From an uncultured Bacteroidota bacterium (GTDB lineage: Bacteria > Bacteroidota > Bacteroidia > Flavobacteriales > Flavobacteriaceae): a DNA stretch of 64,000 nt. Positions 17,603 to 25,984 of this stretch are shown piece after piece; the stretch's first letter is position 1; every line of letters starts with the position of its first letter. The notes beneath the pieces were generated by a model. The model saw only the letters and a list, made by a program, of their open reading frames with translations, searched no databases and was not told where the DNA came from. Where the stretch lies: the NCBI GenBank assembly GCA_902613595.1, contig CACMHY010000004.1, positions 33,340 to 97,339 of the forward strand, in the 5' to 3' direction. The translations under genes and the position numbers were made by a program.

Positions 17603-18666
17603 AGAAAGGCTTATCGAAAAAAGTAGTGTTAGTTTGTAATGTTAAAAATACTTTTGTATCCAAAGATATTACCCTTTTAAAAAAAATGGGATTAGAAGTG
17701 TTATTAATTCATTCTCCTCCATATAAAGATCCTTTTCGTTTTTTTTACAACCGGGTTAAAGAGTTAATTCTTTCCCTTTTTTATTTACCAATTTCAAAAG
17801 GTGTCTTTAGTTGGTTCAATGATTATCATACCACGATACCTGTTTTAATGGCGAAATTTTTTAAAAAACCAATAACAATTATTATTGGGGGATACGATGC
17901 AGTGGCAAATTCAAAGTTGAATTATGGGCTTTTTCTAAAAAATAACAGTAGACAAAAGATAGCGGTATGGAATTTAAAAAAATCAAATTCAATTTGGGTA
18001 GTTCATAAGACATTATCTAAAGGATGCAGTTTTGCAAAAAAGGAGACAAATACTTATTCAGGGCTCAAATATTTCATTCCTGACTTGTCAACTCCAATAT
18101 TTGAAATTCCGACAGCATATGATAGTAATTTTTGGAAAAAAATGAAAAAAAAATCACCTAAAACAGTTCTGACAGTTGCAAATATTTCCGATAGAAGAAC
18201 ATATGAAAGAAAAGGGATTGGAATGTTTTTTACTTTGGCAGATAAGCTGCCAGATTTTAAGTTCACTTTGGCAGGCTTAAATGAGAAGTTTTTTCTGGAC
18301 TCTGTTCCCAAAAATGTAAGAATTCTTGGAGAACAAAACATTGAACAATTAAAGGAACTTTATGGAATACACACCTATTATTTCCAGGGGTCAATAATCG
18401 AAGGTTTACCAAATGTTCTATGCGAAGCTATGTTATGTGAGTGCATACCTATTGGGAATAAAGTATTTGGTATTCCCGATGTAATTGGAGATACAGGTCT
18501 TATTTTTGAAGGGAAAAAAGATATTGATAAAATTTGTTCTTTTTTAAAATTGGAAAAAAAAGAGCTTTCTCTGAAAGCTAGAAATAGAATTAAAATTTAT
18601 TATCCTATAATAAGAAGAAAAAAAGAATTTAAAAAAAACTTGGACAAAATAAACTTTAATGAATAA
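17599..18666 (+). CDS. Glycosyltransferase, GT4-like
   Basis: This 355-residue protein has a GT-B layout. The C-terminal half contains VLTVANISDRRTYERKGI, the donor-binding FQGSIIEGLPNVLCEAM and CIPIGNKVFGIPDVIG, typical of glycosyltransferase group 1. The N-terminal half has an IIIGGYDAVANS motif, and the basic N-terminus suggests membrane association. The donor and acceptor are unknown. It overlaps the GH3 gene by 4 bases and the pyruvyl transferase gene by 8, so it belongs to the same coupled cassette. Confidence 0.85.
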   Translation: MKKGLSKKVVLVCNVKNTFVSKDITLLKKMGLEVLLIHSPPYKDPFRFFYNRVKELILSLFYLPISKGVFSWFNDYHTTIPVLMAKFFKKPITIIIGGYDAVANSKLNYGLFLKNNSRQKIAVWNLKKSNSIWVVHKTLSKGCSFAKKETNTYSGLKYFIPDLSTPIFEIPTAYDSNFWKKMKKKSPKTVLTVANISDRRTYERKGIGMFFTLADKLPDFKFTLAGLNEKFFLDSVPKNVRILGEQNIEQLKELYGIHTYYFQGSIIEGLPNVLCEAMLCECIPIGNKVFGIPDVIGDTGLIFEGKKDIDKICSFLKLEKKELSLKARNRIKIYYPIIRRKKEFKKNLDKINFNE

Positions 18667-19606
18667 AATCTTTGCTATACTATCCTATCCAAATTCAAAT
18701 AATCTAGGGGATTTTATCCAAAGCGAAGCGGCAAAACAATATTTGAAAAATAAAATTGTTAAACAAATTGATCGTGAGCAGTTACATTCTTACGATGGAA
18801 CGAAGGTGCAAATGTTTATGAATGGGTGGTTTATGGAAAACCCAAATAATTGGCCTCCTTCCAAGAAAATTAATCCATTGTTTTTATCGTTTCATTTGAA
18901 TCCTACATCAAAAAAAAAGATGCTTTCCCAAAAAGGAGTCAATTTTTTAAAAAAGCACCAACCTATTGGTTGCAGGGATATTTACACTCAAAAAATTTTA
19001 TCTGATTGTGGAGTTGAGACCTATTTTTCTTCTTGTCTTACTCTTACATTAAGACGAAATAACTTTGTTAAAAAGAACACTAGGCGACAAGGAATTTTAG
19101 TAGTTAGTCCCATGGAGCGTTTGATATCAGAAAATTTTTCTGCCCCAAGTTTTTCTTTAGAAAAAGTCTTAAATAAGATCAAGACTTTTAAAAAAAAGAG
19201 ACAGTATTTAAAAGGTATGAAAAGATTAAATTTTTTTCTATCAAGGCAGAAAGAACCAGTATATTTTAAGTCTCAACTCGTAGACCCTTTAGAGTTCTCA
19301 GAAAATGAAAGATCAAATAAAGCAATAAAACAATTAAGAGATATTGCTAAAGCTAAATTACTAATAACCTCACGTATTCACTCAGCATTACCTGCAGTAG
19401 CTTTTGGGACGCCAGTTTTATTTATTTCAGACGGATTAGATCACATTAATCAAAAAAGCCGCTTACAAGGGATGGAGCCTTTTTTCCCTATTTTAAATTC
19501 AAAAGATCTAATTAAATGGACTTTTAAATGGCCAAACCCGACAAAATCTCATCTGCCGCTGGTTAAAAAATTGGAAAAAAAAATAACTTTTTTTATTAAA
19601 GATTAA
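18659..19606 (+). CDS. Polysaccharide pyruvyl transferase family protein
   Basis: This 315-residue protein starts with AILSYPNSNNLGDFIQSEAA, the N-terminal signature of the polysaccharide pyruvyl transferase (CsaB-like) family. It also has the C-terminal LLITSRIHSALPAVAFGTPVL motif with the conserved RxH. Family members add a pyruvate ketal from PEP to a sugar of a surface polymer. It overlaps the glycosyltransferase by 8 bases. Together they probably build and pyruvylate a glycan; the polymer is not identified. Confidence 0.85.
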   Translation: MNKIFAILSYPNSNNLGDFIQSEAAKQYLKNKIVKQIDREQLHSYDGTKVQMFMNGWFMENPNNWPPSKKINPLFLSFHLNPTSKKKMLSQKGVNFLKKHQPIGCRDIYTQKILSDCGVETYFSSCLTLTLRRNNFVKKNTRRQGILVVSPMERLISENFSAPSFSLEKVLNKIKTFKKKRQYLKGMKRLNFFLSRQKEPVYFKSQLVDPLEFSENERSNKAIKQLRDIAKAKLLITSRIHSALPAVAFGTPVLFISDGLDHINQKSRLQGMEPFFPILNSKDLIKWTFKWPNPTKSHLPLVKKLEKKITFFIKD

Positions 19607-19641
19607 ATGATTGTTTAATAAATATAGAATTTTTTAGATAT

Positions 19642-19649
19642 TATCTTTA
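19642..19649 (+). promoter_or_regulatory. -7 box of purD promoter
   Basis: TATCTTTA ends 15 bases before the purD ATG. Confidence 0.45.
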
Positions 19650-19664
19650 TAGAAATTTAATTTC

Positions 19665-20930
19665 ATGAATATACTTGTTATTGGAGGAGGCGGGAGAGAA
19701 CACGCTTTGTGTTGGAAATTAAATCAGAGTAAACTTTGTAAAAAGCTTTATGCAGCACCTGGCAATGGTGGAACTGCAAATTGTGCTATAAATTTAAAAT
19801 TAAAAGTTTCTGATTTCTATGGAATTAAAAGAGCTGTAATAAAATACTCAATCGACTTAGTTATAGTTGGACCAGAGGATCCTCTCGTTTTAGGCATCCA
19901 TGACTTTTTTATAGGGGATCCGTATTTAAAAAATGTTAGTATTGTAGGGCCCCAAAAAAAGGCTGCTCAATTAGAGGGCAGCAAGTCTTTTGCAAAGGAG
20001 TTTATGAAACGTCACCAAATTCCAACAGCAGCTTACTCAGAGTTCACTTCGGAAACCATTAGTGAAGGGGAAAAGTTTTTGGAACAAAGTAAACCCCCTT
20101 ATGTCTTAAAAGCTGATGGACTTGCAGGTGGTAAAGGAGTTTTGATAATTGAAGATTTAAAACAGGCTAAATTTGAGCTAGGCCAAATGCTTTTAAAAAG
20201 TAAATATGGTGAAGCTTCAAAAAAAGTTGTAATTGAGGAATTCTTATCTGGTATTGAACTTTCTTGTTTTGTATTATTTGATGGGCATAATTATATCAAA
20301 CTCCCTATGGCAAAAGATTATAAACGAATTGGGGAGGGCGATAAAGGCTTAAATACCGGCGGAATGGGTGCAATATCCCCAGTACCATTTGTAGATAGTC
20401 TTTTTGATGAAAAAATAGATCACCAGATTATTAAGCCCACAATAGAGGGCCTTAAAAAAGATAATATAAATTATAAAGGGTTTATTTTTATTGGACTTAT
20501 AAAAGTGGGAGATAACCCATTTGTAATTGAGTACAATGTAAGATTGGGAGATCCTGAAACAGAGGTGATTATTCCAAGGATTGAAAATGATTTAGTAGAA
20601 GTATTTAAAGCAGCAACCGATGGGACCCTTGATAAAATAAAATTGCAAATAACATCCAAAAGCGCAGCAACGGTTATGCTTGTTTCTAAGGGATATCCTG
20701 TTGCTTATCAAAAAGGGAGCATTATTACTGGACTACCAAAAAATAAAATGATATTCCACGCTGGGACGAGTATTGAAAAAAGTTCTCTTCAAACTTCAGG
20801 AGGAAGAGTTATGGCCGTCACCTCAATTGGAAAAAATTTTAATAAAGCACTTAAAGAATCATACAATCTAGTTAATAAAATTAAGTATGATGGAAAGCAT
20901 TATCGAAAAGATATTGGGTTTGATTTATAA
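19665..20930 (+). CDS. purD: Phosphoribosylamine-glycine ligase
   Basis: This 421-residue ATP-grasp enzyme performs the second step of purine synthesis. The N-terminal VIGGGGREHALCWKL, the linker DLVIVGPEDPLVLGI, the ATP-grasp sequence PYVLKADGLAGGKGVLI and the metal-binding EYNVRLGDPETEVI are all present. The length is normal. It is convergent with the small membrane-protein gene, overlapping it by 6 bases. Confidence 0.97.
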   Translation: MNILVIGGGGREHALCWKLNQSKLCKKLYAAPGNGGTANCAINLKLKVSDFYGIKRAVIKYSIDLVIVGPEDPLVLGIHDFFIGDPYLKNVSIVGPQKKAAQLEGSKSFAKEFMKRHQIPTAAYSEFTSETISEGEKFLEQSKPPYVLKADGLAGGKGVLIIEDLKQAKFELGQMLLKSKYGEASKKVVIEEFLSGIELSCFVLFDGHNYIKLPMAKDYKRIGEGDKGLNTGGMGAISPVPFVDSLFDEKIDHQIIKPTIEGLKKDNINYKGFIFIGLIKVGDNPFVIEYNVRLGDPETEVIIPRIENDLVEVFKAATDGTLDKIKLQITSKSAATVMLVSKGYPVAYQKGSIITGLPKNKMIFHAGTSIEKSSLQTSGGRVMAVTSIGKNFNKALKESYNLVNKIKYDGKHYRKDIGFDL

Positions 20931-21152
20931 AAATGAGTGGGCAGAAGTATCTTTTTTCTCCTCTCCTCTTTTATGGAAAACATTAAGTGCCCGAACCCAA
21001 TAAAGCATTGCTGAAAAACCTATAACAAGAAACATCCAGTTAATTGAACTTGCTAAAGTCCAACTAGTATTCTCTAGCTCTCTTAAAATTGTAAAAGGTA
21101 AGAAGAAGACTTCTTCAAATAACCAAGCTATACCTTCAAAAAAATCTTTCAT
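20925..21152 (-). CDS. Small membrane protein, DUF6341-like
   Basis: This 75-residue protein has one clear membrane helix (SINWMFLVIGFSAMLYWVRAL) after an amphipathic N-terminus (FFEGIAWLFEEVFFLPF), and it ends in AHSFL. I recall the same layout and the same ending in a flavobacterial family next to purD, listed as DUF6341. The function is unknown. The ORF overlaps the 3' end of purD by 6 bases in convergent orientation. Conservation of the ending supports a real gene. Confidence 0.7.
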   Translation of the reverse strand: MKDFFEGIAWLFEEVFFLPFTILRELENTSWTLASSINWMFLVIGFSAMLYWVRALNVFHKRGEEKKDTSAHSFL

Positions 21153-21247
21153 AATAGAATTTTAAAACGATTTACAAATTATAATAACAAAGATATTTAA
21201 ACTCTTTGCAATTACACATCTATTTTCAAAAATTTGAATTAGCAAAA

Positions 21248-22288
21248 TTAGACATCATCAAAATCAATTGCTATTTTTTTTGATTTTGGAATCGCTTGAC
21301 AGCTTAAAATTAGACCTTCATTGATCTCCTCATCTGTTAGAATCTGATTATTACTCATATCAACTTTTCCTTCAGTGACCCTAGCAATACAACTACTGCA
21401 AACACCTCCCTGGCATGAATAAGGAACATCAATTTTTTCGTTTAGCGCAATTTCAAGTAATGTCTTATTTTGATCTAGAGTTAATTGATGTGTTACATCA
21501 TCGCATTTAATATTAAGTAAGCCTTCTTCTATATAATTTTTTTGTTGAGGTATTTGGATAGATGAAGTAAATAACTCGAAAAGAATATCATTCTCATTAA
21601 AACCCTTCTCTAAAAAGAATTGTTTGCTAGAATCGATCAATTTTTCAGGGCCGCACAAGTAGATTAACTTGGGGTAAGATTTAGGCTCATTTTTTAGAAC
21701 ATAATTTAAAAAAGCAGAATCAATTCTTCCAAATTCAGCACCATCAATTTTTTCTTCACTAAAAGACCAATGAATTTTTAATGCGTCAAATCTACTTTCG
21801 AGACTTTTCAATTCATTATAAAACATCGTTTTTTCAGGAGTTTTATTACCATATATAAGAGTGAAAGGGGTATCAGATGTGCTGTCAAGAAAAGATCTTA
21901 AAATAGACATTATTGGAGTAATTCCACTTCCAGCTGCAACAGCCATAATTGGAATTGAATTGTTCTTAGAATCAAATGTAAAACGTCCTTCTGGGATTCC
22001 CGCTTTAATTTCATCACCCTTTTTGATTTTTCGATTTACATAAGTAGAGAAAATGCCGTTTGGGACCTCTTTAATACCAACTTGTAGTAAACCACTAATT
22101 GGAGATGAACAGATTGAATAAGATCTGCGGACTTTATTACCGTTAATTTCTAATTCTAAAGAAATATATTGTCCAGCAAGGTAGGCGTAGGACGAGCTTA
22201 AATCATTATTAACGTCAAGGGAAATGACTACAGATTGGGGTGTTAACCTTTCAACAGCACCAACAATTAGTGTGTTAAGACGAGACAT
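21248..22288 (-). CDS. Ferredoxin-NADP reductase-like flavoprotein with C-terminal 2Fe-2S domain (PaaE type)
   Basis: This 346-residue protein has an FAD-binding domain (RRSYSICSSP), an NAD(P)-binding domain (IMAVAAGSGITPIMSIL, LIYLCGPEKLI) and a C-terminal plant-type ferredoxin. The cluster ligands are in CQGGVCSSC plus a later Cys in LSCQ. This order is that of phenylacetyl-CoA epoxidase reductase PaaE and related electron-transfer proteins. No paaABCD genes are nearby, so the partner oxygenase or desaturase is unknown; in marine flavobacteria such reductases are often stand-alone. It is monocistronic with its own -7 box. Confidence 0.88.
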   Translation of the reverse strand: MSRLNTLIVGAVERLTPQSVVISLDVNNDLSSSYAYLAGQYISLELEINGNKVRRSYSICSSPISGLLQVGIKEVPNGIFSTYVNRKIKKGDEIKAGIPEGRFTFDSKNNSIPIMAVAAGSGITPIMSILRSFLDSTSDTPFTLIYGNKTPEKTMFYNELKSLESRFDALKIHWSFSEEKIDGAEFGRIDSAFLNYVLKNEPKSYPKLIYLCGPEKLIDSSKQFFLEKGFNENDILFELFTSSIQIPQQKNYIEEGLLNIKCDDVTHQLTLDQNKTLLEIALNEKIDVPYSCQGGVCSSCIARVTEGKVDMSNNQILTDEEINEGLILSCQAIPKSKKIAIDFDDV

Positions 22289-22299
22289 AGCTTTTTTTA

Positions 22300-22307
22300 C
22301 AAATTTA
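22300..22307 (-). promoter_or_regulatory. -7 box of the PaaE-like reductase promoter
   Basis: The reverse strand reads TAAATTTG, ending 11 bases before the ATG. Confidence 0.5.
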
Positions 22308-22452
22308 CAAAAATTGAAATAGTATGAATTAATAAGAATAAATAGTTTGACTTATGTAAGTAAAAAATGTATATGACTTGATTGATAAAATTTATAATTT
22401 AAATGGATAATAATTGCGAGAATTTAATGTTATAACTAAGCAAATTGTTATT

Positions 22453-24915
22453 ATGTTTTACAGAAAAATTTTTTTTCTTTTATCCTTGTTTTCAATTGCT
22501 ATAATGCATTCCTGTAGTACGACTAAAAAAGGTGTTTTAAATAGAGAGTATCATGCTCTAACATCCAAATATAATGTAATATTTAATGGTAAGGAAGCCT
22601 TTTCTGTCGGAGAAAAAATACTATTGGAAGCTTTTGAGGAGAATTTTTTCGAATTCATCCCAGTTGAACCAATTACTTTAAGAGGAGAAGACGTTGATAA
22701 GACAACAATTGTTCCAGGTTTTGATCGAGCTGAAGAAAAAGCTGTGAAGGCAATTCAAAAACATTCAATAAATATTAAAAATATTCAATACAATAAGGAA
22801 ATTGAAAAAGCATATTTATTACTTGGCAAAGCAAGATATTTTGATCGTCGGTTTTTCCCAGCTTTAGAAGCATTTAATTTTTTATTAGAAACAGGCGCTA
22901 GTTGGTCAAATTTTCTTGATGCTAAGATTTGGCGAGAAAAAACTAATATTCGTCTAAAAAACTATGAATTAGCAATTGAAAATCTTCGCCCGTTAGCTCG
23001 TAAACTAATTTCAAAAAACAAATATTTTACAATTGCGAATGCAACACTTGCGGATGCATTTATGAACTTAAAAAAACAAGACTCCGCTTTATATTACATA
23101 AAAAGAGCCGCACTAAAAGAATCCAAGAGAGCTTATAAAGCAAGATATTTTTTCTTAACTGGGCAATTGTTTGAAAGCCTTGAAGAAAAAGACTCAGCCC
23201 AGTGGGCTTACAAAAAAATAATCGATTTAAACCGAAAAGCACCAAGAAAATTTTTTGTCCAAGCTATCATAAAGCAAAATTTATTGGATACAAACTTAAG
23301 CTCTGAGTATCATGTCGCGTCATTAGAAAAGATGTTAAAAAATTATGAAAACGATCCTTACGAACATTATATATGTCGTGCTTTGGCAGAACTTTATTTC
23401 GAACAAGGGAAAGATAGTATTGGTTTAAGTTATTTAAACAGGTCACTCGAATCAGTCTCTTTAGACCCATACACTAAAATGGAAAATCTTAAATTTTTAT
23501 CAGACTATCACTTCAAAAAAGGTAACTATTTAGTTAGTGGAGGCTTTCTTGACAAACTGCTATCTCTGTACGAAAAAAACTCTACTCAATACAAAAGAAC
23601 CGATAGGAAAAGAGAAAACCTTAACGAGGTTATTTTATATGAAAAAACGGCTCAAAATACTGACAGCATAATAAAGTTAGCTTTGTTAGATAAAGATGAG
23701 CAATTAATTTATTTTGAAAATTACATCAATCTAAAAAGACAAAAAGAAATTCAAAAACTTAAACAATCAGAGGAAAGTGCAAATTCTCAAAGCATTAATC
23801 GATTAAAAACATCCTTTTATTTTTATAATCCGAACCAATTATTGAAAGGGAAACAGGCTTTTCTTACTGTATGGGGAGATAGACCGAATTTGGATAATTG
23901 GAGGAATTCAGATGCAATTCTAGCACCAAAAGAATTTTCAACCCAAGATGAAAAAGAATCTGATAAGTTTTTTGTAATACAAGAGACACCTGAAAGTTAT
24001 GTTTCTCTTATACCCAAAGAAGAAGAGGAAATAGATAGTCTTATTCTTCTAAATCAACAGTCTTATCTTCAATTAGGAATGATTTATAAAGAGAAGTTTA
24101 ATGATTATGATCTAGCTCGAAATAGATTAAAAAAGGCCCTTGATTTGAATCCTCCCGATGGAATTGCCTCTCAGGCATTATATCATCTTTATAGAATAGC
24201 TGAAAAAGATTCTATTCAAATTGCGGAATCTTACAGAACTAATTTGATAAAAAATTATGCTGATACACCTTTTGCTTTTTTATTAAATGATCCACAAAAT
24301 TATGATCTTTCTGAAATTAAAACGCCTGAATTACTTTACGAAAAAGTTTTAAAATTATTTGAAGAACAAAAGTTTTCAGAAACTTTAAAAGAAATAGAAT
24401 TGTTAACAGTAATAACAAGCGGAAGTAGAATTGAACCCAAAATAAGTTTACTAAAGGCACATACTATTGGTCGTTTGAAAGGTGTTTCATCTTGGAGAGA
24501 AGCACTTGGCGAAGTTGCATCTAAGTATAGTGCTTTTGAGGAAGGAATTAAGGCGAGAGATTTAATTGAAAAAATTGAATCTATACAGAATCTTGATAAA
24601 GAAAATGTTATTTATAAAAATTACAAATGGATATTCCCTTTTGAAAGTTCTCAAACTAAAATTATTGATACATTTTATTCTGAAGTCAAACGTAAAACAT
24701 TAATTTACAATAACTCTTTAAGTGTAAGTAAAGACACTTATAATGAAGATTATGTTTTTGTTGTAATTCACGGGATAAGGTATCTTAATGAAATAGAGGT
24801 TCTGAAAAATAGAATTGAGTTTGATCAAGAAAAACTTGTCAACTTCGATAATTTTGTAACTTTAACGTCCCAGTACAGAGAATACATTAAAAATAAAACC
24901 TGGAAAACTAACTAA
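22453..24915 (+). CDS. porW: Type IX secretion / gliding motility lipoprotein SprE/PorW
   Basis: This protein of about 820 residues has a lipoprotein signal with the lipobox Cys at residue 21 when read from the ATG at 22453. An upstream TTG at 22414 would add 13 residues and is less likely. The body is rich in TPR-like helices (KAYLLLGKARYFDRRFFPAL, ALYYIKRAALKESKRAYKAR, SYLQLGMIYKEKFNDYDLA). The start after the lipobox (NREYHALTSKYNVIFNGKEA) is the recognisable SprE/PorW sequence. The protein links the type IX secretion machinery at the outer membrane and is needed for gliding in Flavobacterium. Bactofilin follows one base after its stop. Confidence 0.9.
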   Translation: MFYRKIFFLLSLFSIAIMHSCSTTKKGVLNREYHALTSKYNVIFNGKEAFSVGEKILLEAFEENFFEFIPVEPITLRGEDVDKTTIVPGFDRAEEKAVKAIQKHSINIKNIQYNKEIEKAYLLLGKARYFDRRFFPALEAFNFLLETGASWSNFLDAKIWREKTNIRLKNYELAIENLRPLARKLISKNKYFTIANATLADAFMNLKKQDSALYYIKRAALKESKRAYKARYFFLTGQLFESLEEKDSAQWAYKKIIDLNRKAPRKFFVQAIIKQNLLDTNLSSEYHVASLEKMLKNYENDPYEHYICRALAELYFEQGKDSIGLSYLNRSLESVSLDPYTKMENLKFLSDYHFKKGNYLVSGGFLDKLLSLYEKNSTQYKRTDRKRENLNEVILYEKTAQNTDSIIKLALLDKDEQLIYFENYINLKRQKEIQKLKQSEESANSQSINRLKTSFYFYNPNQLLKGKQAFLTVWGDRPNLDNWRNSDAILAPKEFSTQDEKESDKFFVIQETPESYVSLIPKEEEEIDSLILLNQQSYLQLGMIYKEKFNDYDLARNRLKKALDLNPPDGIASQALYHLYRIAEKDSIQIAESYRTNLIKNYADTPFAFLLNDPQNYDLSEIKTPELLYEKVLKLFEEQKFSETLKEIELLTVITSGSRIEPKISLLKAHTIGRLKGVSSWREALGEVASKYSAFEEGIKARDLIEKIESIQNLDKENVIYKNYKWIFPFESSQTKIIDTFYSEVKRKTLIYNNSLSVSKDTYNEDYVFVVIHGIRYLNEIEVLKNRIEFDQEKLVNFDNFVTLTSQYREYIKNKTWKTN

Positions 24916-24916
24916 A

Positions 24917-25330
24917 ATGAAAGGAATGGATAATAATGGACAGTATAGTAAAATAGAAAAGAGTACTACACTTAAGGGCAGCATTAAATCAAAAACTGAC
25001 ATTCGTATAGATGGAAATGTTGAGGGTGAAGTAGTAACGAAAGGTAAAGTCATTTTAGGAAAAGAATCTAATGTTATTGGAAAAATATTATGTGCTAATG
25101 CAGATATTGAAGGAAAATTTGATGGAGAATTGACAGCCTCTGGGACACTAAGTTTAAAATCGGGCTCAAATGTTAAGGGTAAAGTGAAAATTCAAAAATT
25201 GATTGTTGAATCAGGGTCAATATTCAACGCTAATTGTTCGATGCATTCTGCTGAAGATGGTGTTAAAAAGTTAAATAGTTTAAATGAACAAGGGAAGGAA
25301 GCCGAAGAATCAATGGCTAATGTTCTCTAG
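24917..25330 (+). CDS. Bactofilin (polymer-forming cytoskeletal protein)
   Basis: This 137-residue protein has the right-handed beta-helix repeat of bactofilins (STTLKGSIKSKTDIRIDGNV, then GEVVTKGKVILGKESNVIGK, then LTASGTLSLKSGSNVKGKV) and short unstructured ends. Bactofilins self-assemble without nucleotide and place cell-wall or envelope factors. It follows porW with one base between. Its 3' end overlaps the AtpZ frame by 47 bases, an unusually long overlap. Confidence 0.93.
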   Translation: MKGMDNNGQYSKIEKSTTLKGSIKSKTDIRIDGNVEGEVVTKGKVILGKESNVIGKILCANADIEGKFDGELTASGTLSLKSGSNVKGKVKIQKLIVESGSIFNANCSMHSAEDGVKKLNSLNEQGKEAEESMANVL

Positions 25331-25496
25331 TCTTGCTTTTCAAATTGCAATAATCATTTGGGGTAGTGCGAAACTGGGGAAATACTTGGATAATCTATAT
25401 CCCTATTCTGAACAAAGATTTGTTCTAACTCTTACAAGTATTGGCATAATAATTACGATTGGGATTATTTACAGGCAAAGTAAAAACTTTTGGTAG
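25284..25496 (+). CDS. atpZ: AtpZ/AtpI family ATP synthase accessory membrane protein
   Basis: This 70-residue protein has two membrane helices (LAFQIAIIIWGSAKLGKYL and a second helix before IYRQSKNFW). This is the AtpZ/AtpI fold found before F-ATPase operons, with a role in c-ring assembly and Mg or Ca supply. The basic N-terminal stretch (MNKGRKPKNQW) looks like that of flavobacterial homologues, which supports the start at 25284 even though it overlaps bactofilin by 47 bases; the later ATG at 25320 would remove it. Confidence 0.82.
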   Translation: MNKGRKPKNQWLMFSSLAFQIAIIIWGSAKLGKYLDNLYPYSEQRFVLTLTSIGIIITIGIIYRQSKNFW

Positions 25497-25501
25497 TAGG
25501 G

Positions 25502-25860
25502 ATGAGAAGTTTTCGATTGTATATTATTATTTTAATTTCAGTAATGTGCTTATTATTTATACTACATATTAAATTCTTCGAAGGGGACAAAATTTTCTTA
25601 TTAAAAAGCTATGTAATAAATGCGATGTTATCAATGATATCCATATCCTCATTAAATTATGGCATAAAAAAAAAAGTAATTTAACAACTATCTATCTCTT
25701 TACGGTTGCTATTAAATTAATTATCTATTTTTTAATTTTTCAGCCACAATTCAAGATAGATGGTTCTACATCAAAAGAGGAGTTTTTAGTGTTTTTTATT
25801 CCTTATTTATCAGGCTTGATCTTAGAAATTTTGATTTTAGTAAAAAGATTTAAAACATAG
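25502..25860 (+). pseudogene. DUF6168-like membrane protein, frameshifted at a ten-A run
   Basis: The frame from ATG 25502 encodes two membrane helices and stops at 25684, just after a run of ten A (25665-25674). One frame over, the sequence continues without a break as YLFTVAIKLIIYFLIFQPQF, then KEEFLVFFIPYLSGLILEI, ending at TAG 25858-25860. Adding one A restores a 119-residue protein with four helices. This is the family I recall between atpZ and atpB in flavobacteria (DUF6168). Either the A-run was miscounted in sequencing, or the gene is broken, or RNA polymerase slippage restores it. A TTG start at 25490 is also possible. Confidence 0.85.
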
Positions 25861-25948
25861 TTATAATTTAACCAAATCATATTTTAATTTTCTTTAAAAA
25901 ACAAATCTAAAAATCTGGTTATTTGTTTCTTTATTTATACTAAAGCCA

Positions 25949-25956
25949 TACATTTG
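25949..25956 (+). promoter_or_regulatory. -7 box upstream of atpB
   Basis: TACATTTG matches TAnnTTTG and ends 28 bases before the atpB ATG. It suggests that the structural atp genes have their own promoter separate from atpZ. Confidence 0.5.
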
Positions 25957-25984
25957 CATCGCTAGGAATTTTTATAATTATCTT

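Noticed and set aside
22403..22435. Ten-codon leader ORF before porW (ATG at 22403)
   Set aside because: Very short, no attenuator-like hairpin after it and no codon bias; probably chance.
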